From: Prochilodus magdalenae
Lineage: Eukaryota; Chordata; Actinopteri; Characiformes; Prochilodontidae
NCBI GenBank assembly: GCA_024036415.1
Contig: JAMWET010003618.1
Coordinates: forward strand, 310,001 to 374,000
Length of the DNA stretch: 64,000 nt
Reading direction: 5' to 3'
Each line of letters starts with the position of its first letter. The stretch's first letter is position 1. Shown here piece by piece: positions 25,301 to 35,939 of this stretch. Made by a program: the position numbers and the translations under genes. The notes beneath the pieces were generated by a model that saw nothing but the letters and a program-made list of their open reading frames with translations, searched no databases and was not told the DNA's origin.

Positions 25301-28300
25301 GGTATTTCAGTGGTTCTGCGATAACAAAATTGAATGTGGTATATCTTATTATGTGTTATATATTTATTTGCTTATCAGTTGTGGAGTAGAAAGTCCAAAG
25401 TGCAATATCACATTGCACCGTCTTGAAGTCTCACTGACAAATCTGATTTTGACAGATGCCAGGTCCAGCTACCTGCCTGAAACATGTCATTGAGAACTGG
25501 AATTGTAATTTAAGATCTAAGGGCCAGAACTAGATTTAATCTGTGCCTGGGGAACAAGCTGAGAGAAGCTAATGTTCCATGGATTAATGAATGTCAGTGC
25601 CACATTGAACAACCTTTGCCTTTAGTTGCCTTGTGCTGGCAGTGGAATGCACTACTATATGTACACACATTTTACTGTTTGAAACAACCAGCTTTTAAAC
25701 CTTACATTGCAAATTCAAAAGGAATTGCTATCTCATGATCAAATGTGCTCTGTTTGTTCTGCTCTTATGCTGAAAGGCAATGGGAGTGATGCAGGTGCTG
25801 CCACCACACTGGCACGTCAGGAGGGAGATGAATGGGTGCTGAATGGTACAAAGGCATGGATCACCAACTGCTGGGATGCATCTGCTGCAGTTGTCTTTGC
25901 CACAACAGACAAGAACTTAAAACACAAGGTCAGTCATTTACTGTCATTCAAGCTCAGTCTTAACACATCCAGCTTAAAAGAATGTTTATTCTTTTATATA
26001 AAAAAAAAACCTCATGTCACGTGACATTAGACGTACTTCAACAAGCTTCTCAGTGAAAGTGGTGATAGTGACTTTTCTATACACAAAGCCCCAAAGCTTT
26101 CATGCAAAAACATCATGCAAGAAAAACAAAGCAGGTAATATGTTTATGATATTTTAGCAATGGTAAAAATATTACGTGGCTGAGAAACTCCTTTTGGAAC
26201 ACCTTCTTGTTAGTCATTTTATAAGACTCTCCCCTACATTTCACAACACTGCCCCCTATCGCCACCTGCAAAGAATAAAGGAGATAAAAACTGACGAGTC
26301 AGTTAAATAATTAGATGACCCATCGTGGGCTAGATGTATAGAATCCCAGTAATCTGCATTAAATTCCCATGCATGACAAAGCTAACTAAATATGGCTATA
26401 CCTGCTTCTTATTTAGACTTTAGACTAAGGTGTTCCACCTTAAATGCTGCAGATAACAGCACAGACAAGGCTCTTGACTATTCTTGAGCAGCAGATCAGT
26501 ATGAATCAAATCCCTTTGTATAGGTGAGAAACTGTGCAACATAGTAAACATCCATTCTATAGGCATGTTTTGTGTTGATGGGTAGGAATGGTAGACGAAT
26601 TACAAGAGTACAAAAAACAACAACATTCCAGTGTTGTTGCAGTTCACCTATTTAGCTGCCTAATGCTTGTGTATTCTCCCTTTTGACTCATGCACTTAGA
26701 GATTTTGCAATAATAAATGCCATATTTGCAAAGTTAATATGCCAAATGTATTATTGTCTATCCTCAGGGAATCAGTGCCTTCCTGGTGCCTATGCCTCAT
26801 CCAGGCTTGTCTCTAGGGAAGAAAGAAGATAAACTGGGAATTAGAGCCTCCTCCACAGCAAACTTAATTTTGGAGGATTGCCGCATCCCTCTGGGCAATT
26901 TGCTTGGCCAGCGTGGGATGGGCTTCAAGATTGCCATGGTGAGATTAAGCAATTTAGTAATAAATTAATAAATAAGTTACACCAGTCGATAAGGCAAAGA
27001 CATTTGTGTCCGTTATGGTATGAACCTTTGTAATCTGTCTGTACAACAGCAAACTCTGGACAGCGGCCGGATTGGTATAGCTTCCCAGGCTCTTGGCATA
27101 GCACAAGCGGCTCTTGACTGTGCAGCTGATTATGCTCACAAGAGGACAGCTTTCGGAGCTCCAATTGCGAAGCTGCAAGCCATACAGGTACTTTGCGTTT
27201 ATTATAATTTTTTTCTAGAGAGTCTGGCAATGTGAGACTATATCTAACAAACCTCAGACAATAATACATTTATCTGTGTTAAAATCCATAAAGTCTTAAG
27301 AGTAACTAACTAATAACAACCGATGATCGAGGTTGTTAGCATTTAGCATATATGAGCATGTAGTGAGAACAGAAGGTTCCGTTCTAGCTTTACTGGCAGA
27401 TACAGTGAGCGTCTGGTTCATAAGAACAAGGTCAAGCAGCAAACACACAGGACAACACAGCTACAGACTGGCAGAGGGCGAAAACCACTATCTACTGACC
27501 GTGATGAGCGCCACCTCTTTTGAATGTCACTTAACCACCGTAAGATGACCTTAAGTGACCTACAGAAATACTGGTGAAATGCACAGCGAACAAGGTTCAA
27601 TAAACAGGCTTCTGGAGGCGTCATTAGTCATTTTCTAAATAAACAGATCTAAAACACATTTGATCTGGAATTTGGGAGACATGGTTCCAGTAGTGTATAG
27701 AATAAAACAGAACTGCTCATTTTGGTCAAACACAAAACTAGAGAAACTGATCATTTTGATGTGGTCTCTTAAATTTCCAGAGCTGTGGATGTGCCTAATT
27801 ATTTTGCAACATTCCAAAAATTAATAACTGTTTTGAGACATCACAGATTTGCCTTCTTTTTTGCTGCCTGTTTTTATGTAATAATGAGCGTTTTCTCTGC
27901 AAATAGACTTAATATAACATGCAGTTGTGGTCATGTCTCTAACACGCATCTGTACTCCAGTTTAAATTGGCAGATATGGCTGTGGCAGTAGAAAGTGCTC
28001 GTCTTCTCACGTGGAAAGCTGCAATGTTACGAGATGCAAAGAAACCCTACTCCAAGGCTAGTATATTCTCTACTGTATTACCTTCTCTTTGGTATATGGC
28101 ACAGAACTGAAATGTGATGAATGCGTTATCATTTTTTCTGTCTCATGTGCCATTTCCTTTTTCGCTGTTACAGGAGGCTGCTATGGCCAAGCTGGCTGCA
28201 TCTGAGGCAGCAACATTTGTTTCACATCAGGTAAGAACTTCCTCACAGTTGTATGGATGCCATTAAGGAAATTATACAAGAAGTGACTAATGCTTTTGTC

Positions 28301-28467
28301 TTGTTGTTATGAAGGCCATCCAGGTGTTGGGAGGAATGGGGTATGTAACAGACATGCCTGCTGAGAGACACTACCGCGATGCTCGCATCACCGAGATCTA
28401 TGAGGGAACCAGCGAGATTCAGAGACTAGTCATTGCGAACCAGGTTTTGAAGGAATATCAGCAATAA
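22398..28467 (+). CDS. acads: Short-chain acyl-CoA dehydrogenase, mitochondrial (complete, 406 residues)
   Basis: FAD enzyme of the mitochondrial matrix that oxidises butyryl-CoA and other C4-C6 acyl-CoAs to trans-2-enoyl-CoA, passing electrons to ETF. Exons: 22398-22425, 24244-24407, 24548-24697, 24957-25068, 25777-25928, 26768-26938, 27050-27187, 27961-28056, 28174-28230 and 28315-28467; all phases join. The start [13 protein letters not shown] is basic, without acidic residues, as expected for a mitochondrial presequence. Family signatures are present: [14 protein letters not shown] (across exons 4-5), IQVLGGMGY, and [13 protein letters not shown] with the catalytic Glu at about residue 386. 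Human ACADS has 412 residues and ten exons. Intron 8 uses a GC donor (AAG|GCTAGT). Confidence 0.97.
22960..23640. repeat. Dispersed repeat in acads intron 1
   Basis: Contains CCACCATAGAGCAGGTGTTA, GGTGGTGGATCATTCTCCGC, GTGTCACTGCAGTGCTGAG, GAACAGATGGACTACAGTG and GAGCTAATAAAATGGAC. The halves are partly inverted: CAGTGTCACTGCAGTGCTGAGAATGA against TCATTCTCCGCATTGTAGTGACACTG. It has no coding capacity. The word set is familiar to me from characin and catfish genomes, which is recollection only. Confidence 0.65.
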
Positions 28468-29039
28468 AAGTGGAAAACATTGAGACAAGGGCTGACATCG
28501 GCTTCTTCTGACAACTTTTGCGCTGTGCCTGGAATCTCCGAATGATGAGCAGTTTACTGCTAATGATGAGCTTACTAACACCACAAGCCCACATATTGTT
28601 CTTCCAGCATGACTCAGGTTATTATATTGGAGATTTGATTGATGCAGAGGTTGGCTGAATATCAGAAGAGAAGCCACAGAAGCATTTTCTATTTTTACCA
28701 CATGAGGGCAGCAGAGTGCCTGTGCTGATTGCCTTTACCTGTGTTGGAGTGAAGATTACCTCACAGGATTCTACTGAATGATACTAATGAACTTACGGGT
28801 TCTCTGCTGTGGGTTGGACTAAACAATTAGTATTTGGTTGTACATTATGCTTACACAGGTTCAGTAGTTTTTAAATGAATATCACAGTTACAGGTGTTGT
28901 ATTCATCTTTGTGAAAGATTCTCTTTGACACATATTTAATATATCAGAAATCAGTCATCATGATGCCTGTCCAATTTCACTGTTCATTATTATTTGTTAT
29001 TAAATGATTGTTAATGTTAATGTTCAAACATTTTGTTAC

Positions 29040-29045
29040 AATAAA
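29040..29045 (+). terminator. Polyadenylation signal of acads
   Basis: ACAATAAAGACATTGTC gives AATAAA, 573 bases after the acads stop. A TGTCTTTGTC GT-rich element follows. Confidence 0.7.
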
Positions 29046-29071
29046 GACATTGTCTTTGTCACACCTTTTAG

Positions 29072-29150
29072 CAAAGAAACTACAGAGGCTGCCAAGAATG
29101 AGACGGGACTGAACATGCCCAATGGGGCTGACTCCAAATACAAGGACTAG
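29072..29150 (+). other. Possible orphan terminal exon (25 residues and stop)
   Basis: CACCTTTTAG resembles a splice acceptor. It is followed by a phase-shifted reading frame KETTEAAKNETGLNMPNG then ADSKYKD and a TAG stop. Codon use and composition look coding, unlike the surrounding AT-rich DNA. I do not recognise the protein. It lies about 30 bases after the acads polyadenylation signal and about 0.45 kb before a Tc1 element. It could be the last exon of an unseen plus-strand gene, a relic, or chance. Confidence 0.3.
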
Positions 29151-29594
29151 CTTTACGTTATTTTACTTTTGTATTAAAAAGGAAAGCTGGGCTTTTTTCA
29201 GCAAGCATTCTCAGGTGGAGCTTTTTCACATGCTTAATAAAAAGTAACCGAGAGTTTGACAAATTAAGAATATGAAGACAAGCTCTCGACCACAAATCCG
29301 TTCCTGTAAAGTTCCTATTAGAAATGTAAAGCAAACTTGAAGGTTGAATTGAAGAAATGAAGGTTGGCAAAAAACTCAATGTACACCAGTTTTCTTTTAC
29401 CCGAAATGTAATCCTTGAGTCATCAGGTCAGCATCCAGAATGTCCTTCTTTACTTTGCAATAGAGGTATATGTCTAATGCAGATAACAGATACTATTAAC
29501 AAAATATCTAAAATGTTAACCACATGGAACCGTGCTTTGAGGTTTTAATCACATTCGGCTATAAGACCATTAGTTAGTTCAGGAGCTGATGCTA

Positions 29595-31213
29595 CAGTGG
29601 AGTGCGAAAGTTTGGGCAGCGTTGTTAATTTTCCTGATTTACCTTTATAAAGCATTGATTGTTTGGATAAAAAAATTGCGTTAAATATATCATATAGGGG
29701 ACAAACACAGTGATATTTGAGAAGTGAAATGAAGTTTATATGATTTACAGAAAGTGTGCAATAATTGGTTAAACAAAATTAGGCAGGTGCATAAATTTGG
29801 GCACTGTTGTCATTTTATTGATTTCAAAACCTTTAGAACTAATTATTGGAACTCAAATTTGGTTTAGTAAGTTCAGTGACCCTTGACCTCCATACACAGG
29901 TGACTCCAATTATGAGAAAGGGTATTTAAGGGGGGCAATTGTAAGCTTTTCTCCTCTTTGCATCTTCTCTGAAGAGTCGCAGCATGGGAGTCTCAAAACA
30001 ACTTTCAAATGACCTGAAAACAAAGATTGTTCACCGTCATGGGTTAGGGGAAGGATACAGAAAGCTATCTCAGAGATTTCAGCTTTCAGTCTCCACTGTG
30101 AGAAACATTGTCAGAAAATGGAAGACCACAGGCACAGTTCAAGTCTAGGCTCGAAGTGGCAGACCAAGAAAAATCTTGAATAAACAGAAGCGAAGCATGT
30201 TGAGAACAGTCAGAGTCAACCCACAGACCAGCACCAAAGACCTACAACATGATCATGCTGCTGATGGAGTCACTGTGCATCGTTCAACTATTCAGCGCAC
30301 TTTACACAAGGAGATGCTGTATGGGAGAGTGATGCAGAGGAAGCCTTTTCTCCGCCCACATCACAAACAGAGCCGCTTGAGGTATGCTAAAGCACATTTG
30401 GACAAGCCAGCTTCATTTTGGAATAAGGTGCTGTGGACTGATGAAACTAAAATAGAGGTATTTGGGCATAAGAAGGGCCGTTATGCATGGAGGAAAAAGA
30501 ACACAGCACTCCAAGAAAAACACCTGCTACCTACAGTAAAATTTGGTGGTGGTTCCATCATGCTGTGGGGCTGTGTGGCCAGTACAGGGACTGGGAACAG
30601 TTGAGGGACGCATGGATTCCAATCAATATCAGCAGATTCTGGAGACCAATGACCAGGAATCAGTGACAAAGCTGAAGCTGGGCTGGGGCTGGATCTTTCA
30701 ACAAGACAACGACCCTAAACACTGCTCAAAATCTACTAATGCATTCATGCAGAGGAACAAGTACAACGTTCTGGAATGGCCATCTCATTCCCCAGACCTG
30801 AATATTATTGAAAATCTGTGGTGTCACTTAAAGAGAGCTGTCCATGCTCGGAAACCATCAAACCTGAATGAACTAGAGATGTTTTGTAAAGAAGAATGGT
30901 CTAAAATACCTTCAGCCACAATCCAGACTCTCATTAGAAGCTATAGGAAGCGTTTAGAGGCTGTTATTTCTGTGAAAGGAGGATCTACTAAAGGTTTTTT
31001 TTTGGTGCCCAAATTTATGCACCAGCCTAATTTTGTTTAGACAATTATTGCACACTTTCTGTAAATTATATAAACTTCATTTTACTTCTCAAATATCACT
31101 GTGTTTGTCCCCTATATAATATATTTAACGGAATTTGTTTATCCAAACAATCAATGCTTTATAAAGGTAAATCAGGAAAATTAACAACGCTGCCCAAACT
31201 TTTGACCCCACTG
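29595..31213 (+). mobile_element. Tc1-like transposon, nearly full length, with long inverted repeats
   Basis: The element starts CAGTGGAGTGCGAAAGTTTG and ends CAAACTTTTGACCCCACTG, with TA at both flanks (29593-29594 and 31214-31215), the Tc1 target duplication. The inverted repeats are long, about 210-230 bases (left to about 29815, right from about 31000), and still highly similar. The total of 1619 bp is the normal length for Tc1. The similarity of the two ends suggests a fairly young insertion. Confidence 0.92.
29984..31040 (+). pseudogene. Tc1-like transposase, broken by one stop and one frameshift
   Basis: Reading starts MGVSKQLSNDLKTKIVHRHG and contains the paired helix-turn-helix with FQLSVSTVRNIVRKWK. 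A TAG stop interrupts at 30146-30148. DDE motifs follow: LWTDETKIEVFG (first Asp), IFQQDNDPKHCSK (second Asp) and SPDLNIIENLWCHLK (Glu), the DD34E pattern of Tc1. The glycine-rich box GGGSIMLWGC is intact. Between about 30586 and 30600 the frame changes, splitting the protein. The last frame ends at 31040. All catalytic residues survive, but this copy cannot make a full transposase. Confidence 0.88.
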
Positions 31214-31644
31214 TAGATGATTAGTTCTGGATTGCAAATGCAAAAGGTATTCTGTGATGCTGCTTCACTCAAGTTCTGCTGCTCCACAGCCCACTGGTAG
31301 GGGTCTTTACAGCCCTCTAGCATGGTGACCTTAGGCTGGGGTAATTGATTCAGAGCCCTACATTCTATTGCCACTTCCAAGACTCATCTAAGGTGGCTTT
31401 AAGTGCCAAAAAATGAAAATTGTGAAAAAAATGTAGTGTGAAACGAAATAGGTTTGAATATTGAATATTACTGTTTCAGCTATTGAAAATATTAAGAGTT
31501 CTAGCACCAGCTGACCCTGCATGAAAAAGCAGTCAGCCCCTGAGTTACTCAGGAAGCCACATTTAGATGCTAATTGGGAGCAATTTTAGAACAGTGTCCT
31601 GTTAACTGATTAGTTGAATGTGGAACTTTCTGAAAAAGAGGGGT

Positions 31645-31865
31645 TCTGTGGTGGTTGGTGTAGCGCAATGGATAACACCATTATCTGCCAGTGAGCTTTC
31701 AGATTAGGGTTTGATTCCTGGTCTGGGTAACTGTGCTGTGCTACACCTATAGGAGTCCTTTGGCAAGACTCCTAACACTACATTGACCTATCTTTAATAC
31801 AATTGATCTTGTAAGTCGCTCTTGATGATTTGGTACAGAGCTAACACAACAATCCACAATAAGAA
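31645..31865 (+). mobile_element. tRNA-derived SINE
   Basis: The head has a pol III box A (GTGTAGCGCAATGGATAAC) and box B (GGTTTGATTCC) spaced as in a tRNA. The tail has GTAAGTCGCTCTTGATGATTTGG, close to the shared tail seen in fish SINEs. It is not a tRNA gene: the cloverleaf does not close. Confidence 0.7.
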
Positions 31866-31999
31866 CATCATACTGACAGTCAAACGTGGTAATCCTGTGA
31901 TGTAGGAATGCTATGCTGCTTCACGGGCTGGGTGACCTGCCATGATAAATGGAGCCATGAATCCTGTACTTTACAAGAAAACCAAGCAGGAGAGTTTCT

Positions 32000-33720
32000 G
32001 GTCATCTTTTTCACAACCACTGTAACAACTCAACAGTGTACTGATTGTGTATTATGTCATTTGCACAGTACTCATAGGTGGAGTAAAACTTCCGTGACTT
32101 GTTAGCTGCTTTAGCCTCAATGCTGCAGCGCACAGTTGAAGAATCAAACCTTGGAAGCGAAACCTCTTGGCTGACCGACTGCGTTTGGGGTAAGATCAAC
32201 ACTGTGCAAGTTTCATTCGTCAACAAGTTTTAATGAACGGTTTTGTGCTTGTAATGTGTGCCTGCCTTTGTCTCCTTCACATCGTGAGGAAATGAGTTCT
32301 CTACTTGGCTTGATTATGGCTCTAATCTAATGGCTACATCAGAGGAAGGGGAGCCATAATTTCTTTAGCATCTTTGGGTGAAACTGTGCTGATTGTTATG
32401 GAAGAAGGACAGAGGTCATTGTGTTACTCCTTGAAGGACAGTGTAAGTAGGTCATAGTGACTGTTGTGGTTGTTACACATATTGCTTTGTGTTTATAACG
32501 AACTGTAGGTTTACATTCTCCAGCATGTTCATATCTGCAGCTATGAACCACTGCTTTAATCACTGGGAGGGTTTTTATTTTGGTTACGCATTGATATGCT
32601 TTGCGATGTGTAATATATTGTTTTCCATGGGCATGTTCTTCTTTTTTTATTTTCATCTTTTTCTTGATAGACAATTTTTGTCCACTAATTAGTCCCACGT
32701 TTTTTTTTTTTAGATATTAACACCGTTCCAAAATGTTTGGTCTGATTGGAAATGGTACGCTGTTATTCAGCTATTTGATCTGAAAATTTCCCAAAAATTA
32801 TTATTTTTCCCCCAATAAAAACTAATAGGATGGACAAGTACACACCCATGTTGCTTTGACCCCCACTCCTTAGAGTCCCATTCATTTTCTGTGCTGCCAA
32901 ACACTATTGTTTCCTTTAACCTACAGCCACCAAACTGCTCCCCAAACTGTAATCCACAGACAAACTGTCCCACAGTGCTCTGTGTTGTTTGTCCATCCCT
33001 CGTTCCTCCTGTAGCATCTGCAGCCTAGCAGGAAGTGGGAACCATTTATACTGTGCAACTATCCTAGTTCTTCGTCTTGGCCAAGAGATTTTTGTCCACT
33101 CACTAACCTCGCTGTTTTTGAGAGTTGAAAATCCAATTTGGAAATGTTTAATCTGATGGGAAATGGTCTGCTTGTATACAGCTTTTTGATCTTTTGATTT
33201 TTTTCTTTTTTTAGGAATGAAAGAGGTGGACAAGTACACACCCATCTACCATATATCTGTCCAACCAATACAGTCTCACATACACATCTCAGGGCAAACC
33301 TCAAGCATGAATTCAATGTTGGTCTGACCTACACGCATTTTTGTTTGTCTATTTTATTCCATCCCTCGTTTCTCTTATAGAGTGCCATTCATTTTCACCA
33401 CCATTCAACCCCTGTTGGTCTGACCTGCACTCATTTGTTTTTTATAACATCCCTCGTTTCTCTTATGCCATTCACCCCCCCATTCAATCCCTGTTGTTTT
33501 CTTTAACCTACAGCCACAAGACTGCATGTACTTACTCAGGGCAAATCCACAGGCTCCAATTCACAGACATACTGAACCGCACTTCTGTGTATGTTCATTC
33601 ATCCCTCATTCCTCCAATAGCAACCACAACCTAACAGAAAGTGTGAACCAGCAAGCTGTCCCAACTGTTTTCAACTTTTCCAGTTTTATTTACTGTGCAA
33701 TTTACAACAGGTGTACTAAA
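32000..33720. repeat. Composite repeat region with diverged tandem units
   Basis: TTTTTGTCCACTAATTAG at 32673 and TTTTTGTCCACTCACTAAC at 33089 start two related units of about 420-450 bases. Both share AAATGGT, CAGCTNTTTGATCT, GTGGACAAGTACACACCCAT-like words and CCTTTAACCTACAGCCAC-like words. A shorter pair repeats at 33317 and 33413 (TTGGTCTGACCTGCACTCA). A reverse-complement relative lies at 46805-47095. No coding sequence is evident. Confidence 0.6.
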
Positions 33721-33777
33721 AATACAGGTTAATGGGTTAAAAGAAGAAACACATACACATTCATCTGTTCATTGTGT

Positions 33778-33783
33778 TTTATT
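33778..33783 (-). terminator. Polyadenylation signal of the claudin gene
   Basis: The minus strand reads GTAATAAAACAC about 750 bases after the claudin stop codon. No better signal occurs between, so the 3' UTR would be about 0.75 kb and would include the TA-rich stretch near 34.34-34.38 kb. Confidence 0.5.
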
Positions 33784-34530
33784 ACAAAAAAAGCAGTCCC
33801 TCCAAAGACGCGTATGTAAATAGGCTACTGATTATTCTTCATTAAACAATAGCTACACATGTAAATTACACAGCCCTTATATTCAGTGTGAAAGAACTAC
33901 AAACTTGAACAAACTCCAGCTTATTAACACAGTCTCAGTAAGCTTTTAATGTCAGGCACTTCATAGGCGTGTTTTGGTGAAACAATAGGTGCTGTTCACA
34001 GAGCAGGTTGGGACTGTGGCAGCACAGACCGTGTGTGATTAGAGTGGTGGTGTATAGTGGAAAAACACAAGACATATCAGAACCCCCCCAACCCACACCT
34101 TCCACCCCTGCTACTGTGTGTGATGAAGCTCATGCAGACTCATACAGCTTCCTCTTACTCACAGCACCATCAAACAAACAAACAAAACAATAGTAATACA
34201 AACCAATACAAACAAAAACATACAGACTTGAAAGTCGATATCAAATAATACATACACAATGCAAATATCATTCTAAACAAATACAGAATAAAGTCAAAAG
34301 GAAGAGAAAACTACCCGTGTATATCCTTCCAAATGCAAGTTCTATGTATATATATATGTATAGGCATATATATATATATTACAGTTTTAATTACAGTACA
34401 GGGCGAACAGCGAACCCATTGGCACATTGGCAACACTGGCATCAGTTCGTTTCACTCTCTTATTCATTCTACACACGTTAAAAGCAGGCTGCCGTTCGCA
34501 GCCTGGAGTCTGGAGCCGCGCGCGCTCACC

Positions 34531-35178
34531 TCACACGTAATTCCGTTTGTCGTAGTCCCCGTTGTGCATGGGGCTCTTGCTGATCGGGTACTTGCTGACC
34601 GTGTGTGTCGCCTTGCTGTCTTGTAGTCCCGAGCAGCCGAGCGCTGCCCCCGCGAGCACCAGCAGCGCCGCGGCCGCCCAGCCGATATAGAGCGCGGAGC
34701 CGATCTCACGCTTGCTGGCCGGCGGGACCTGCGGGTTGTAGAAGTCCGAGATGATGTTGTTGGCCATCCAGCAGATGGGCACAAGGACGAAGAGGCCCGA
34801 CGCGACGCACAGCGCGCCTCCGGACATCACGGCGCGCGCCTTAGTGGAAGGCATGCTTACGCAGTTGGTGCAGCGCGCACCGGACACAGTGAGCGCCGCG
34901 CCGAGTGCGCCGAGCACGGCCGAGATCACGGTAAGCGCACGGGCCATCTGCAGGTCGTTGGAGAGCGCCAGCATCGAGTCGTGCAGCTTGCACTGCATCT
35001 GGCCGGTGCTCTGCACCACGCACGACATCCACAGGCCGTCCCAGAAGCTCTGCGCCACAACGATGTTGCCGTCGATGTGAGCGGAAACTTTCCACGTGGG
35101 CAAACCGCATGCCACCATCACCAGCAGCGTGCCACCGACGTTCAAGGCCATGCCGAGAATCTCGAGGCACCCCGACAT
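34531..35178 (-). CDS. cldn5: Claudin-5-like tight-junction protein (complete, 215 residues)
   Basis: Four-pass membrane protein of tight junctions. Claudin-5 seals endothelial barriers, including the blood-brain barrier. Single coding exon. Segments: TM1 about residues 7-25, first extracellular loop with W29, GLW at 48-50 and the C53/C63 pair (the claudin signature), R80 before TM2 (81-101), TM3 about 116-138 and TM4 about 160-182. The phrase LWMSCVVQSTGQMQCK and the end GDYDKRNYV, a PDZ-binding tail, are closest to claudin-5 in my memory. Human CLDN5 has 218 residues and one coding exon, and lies head-to-head next to SEPT5, as here. The coding region is strikingly GC-rich. Whether it is the a or b teleost copy is open. 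Confidence 0.9.
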   Translation of the reverse strand: MSGCLEILGMALNVGGTLLVMVACGLPTWKVSAHIDGNIVVAQSFWDGLWMSCVVQSTGQMQCKLHDSMLALSNDLQMARALTVISAVLGALGAALTVSGARCTNCVSMPSTKARAVMSGGALCVASGLFVLVPICWMANNIISDFYNPQVPPASKREIGSALYIGWAAAALLVLAGAALGCSGLQDSKATHTVSKYPISKSPMHNGDYDKRNYV

Positions 35179-35314
35179 GTCTGTCCGCGCTGTGTTGGTC
35201 GACTTGAATGGAAAGATATGTCCCTGCGTCTGGACTGTGGAGACTCAGTGAGTGTCAGACGGTCTAAGTGCGAGTTGATCTTCAGCTATGTCAGACTGTC
35301 TACATTGCTCGAGG

Positions 35315-35321
35315 CTTTATA
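35315..35321 (-). promoter_or_regulatory. TATA box of the claudin gene
   Basis: The minus strand reads AAGTATAAAGCCTCGAGC. It predicts a start near 35288 and a 5' UTR of about 110 bases with no intron needed. Confidence 0.65.
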
Positions 35322-35939
35322 CTTGGTTGACCGCTTGCGAGCTCCTCCAGTTCCATTAGGGTTGCCAAGGCGCGCGAGCCCAGGCAATTAATACCAGCAT
35401 ATGAAACAAAGAGCCTCGGCTTGGGACCAATGAGATTGCAGAGCGTCTATCGCTAGCCAATGAGAAGTGAGCGAAGTTTGGACGAAAACAGACAAAGGAA
35501 AAAGCGCGTGGGGTGAGAAAGCGTCTCCACCCGTATTCCGACAACCCGGCCCACCTGCTCTAGCATAGGCTCTAGGCGTAGTTCGCCTGAATACGGGTGG
35601 GTGAAACAGTACCGCTGTGAAGAGGTTCTGTCAGTAGATGAGGTACTGATAGCGGGAGGAAGACAACACGTGCTGTTTTAACAGACTTTCCTGCTATTCT
35701 TTCTTCATGAGGAAAAAATACAGAAGCCTCAGCGTGATGGAGTGTCTTTGTGTGACGCGCTGGTATGTGTCCACTGACTGTCCACTCTATTAGACACACC
35801 TCCATTACTGAAACTAATTCATCATTAGGGGAGTTTATGTGTTACCCTAAGAAGGAGCAAGGGATGAGCGGTTATTGGTTATTGATATCTATCTATCTGT
35901 CTAAATCTTGATTTGTTTAACTGTGCTTGTTGTATTTTA

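Noticed and set aside
31645..31730. tRNA gene
   Set aside because: Box A and box B are present, but the cloverleaf does not close and a SINE tail follows.
34464..35391. Other open frames over the claudin exon
   Set aside because: Shadow frames of a GC-rich coding exon. Only the 34531-35178 frame shows claudin motifs.
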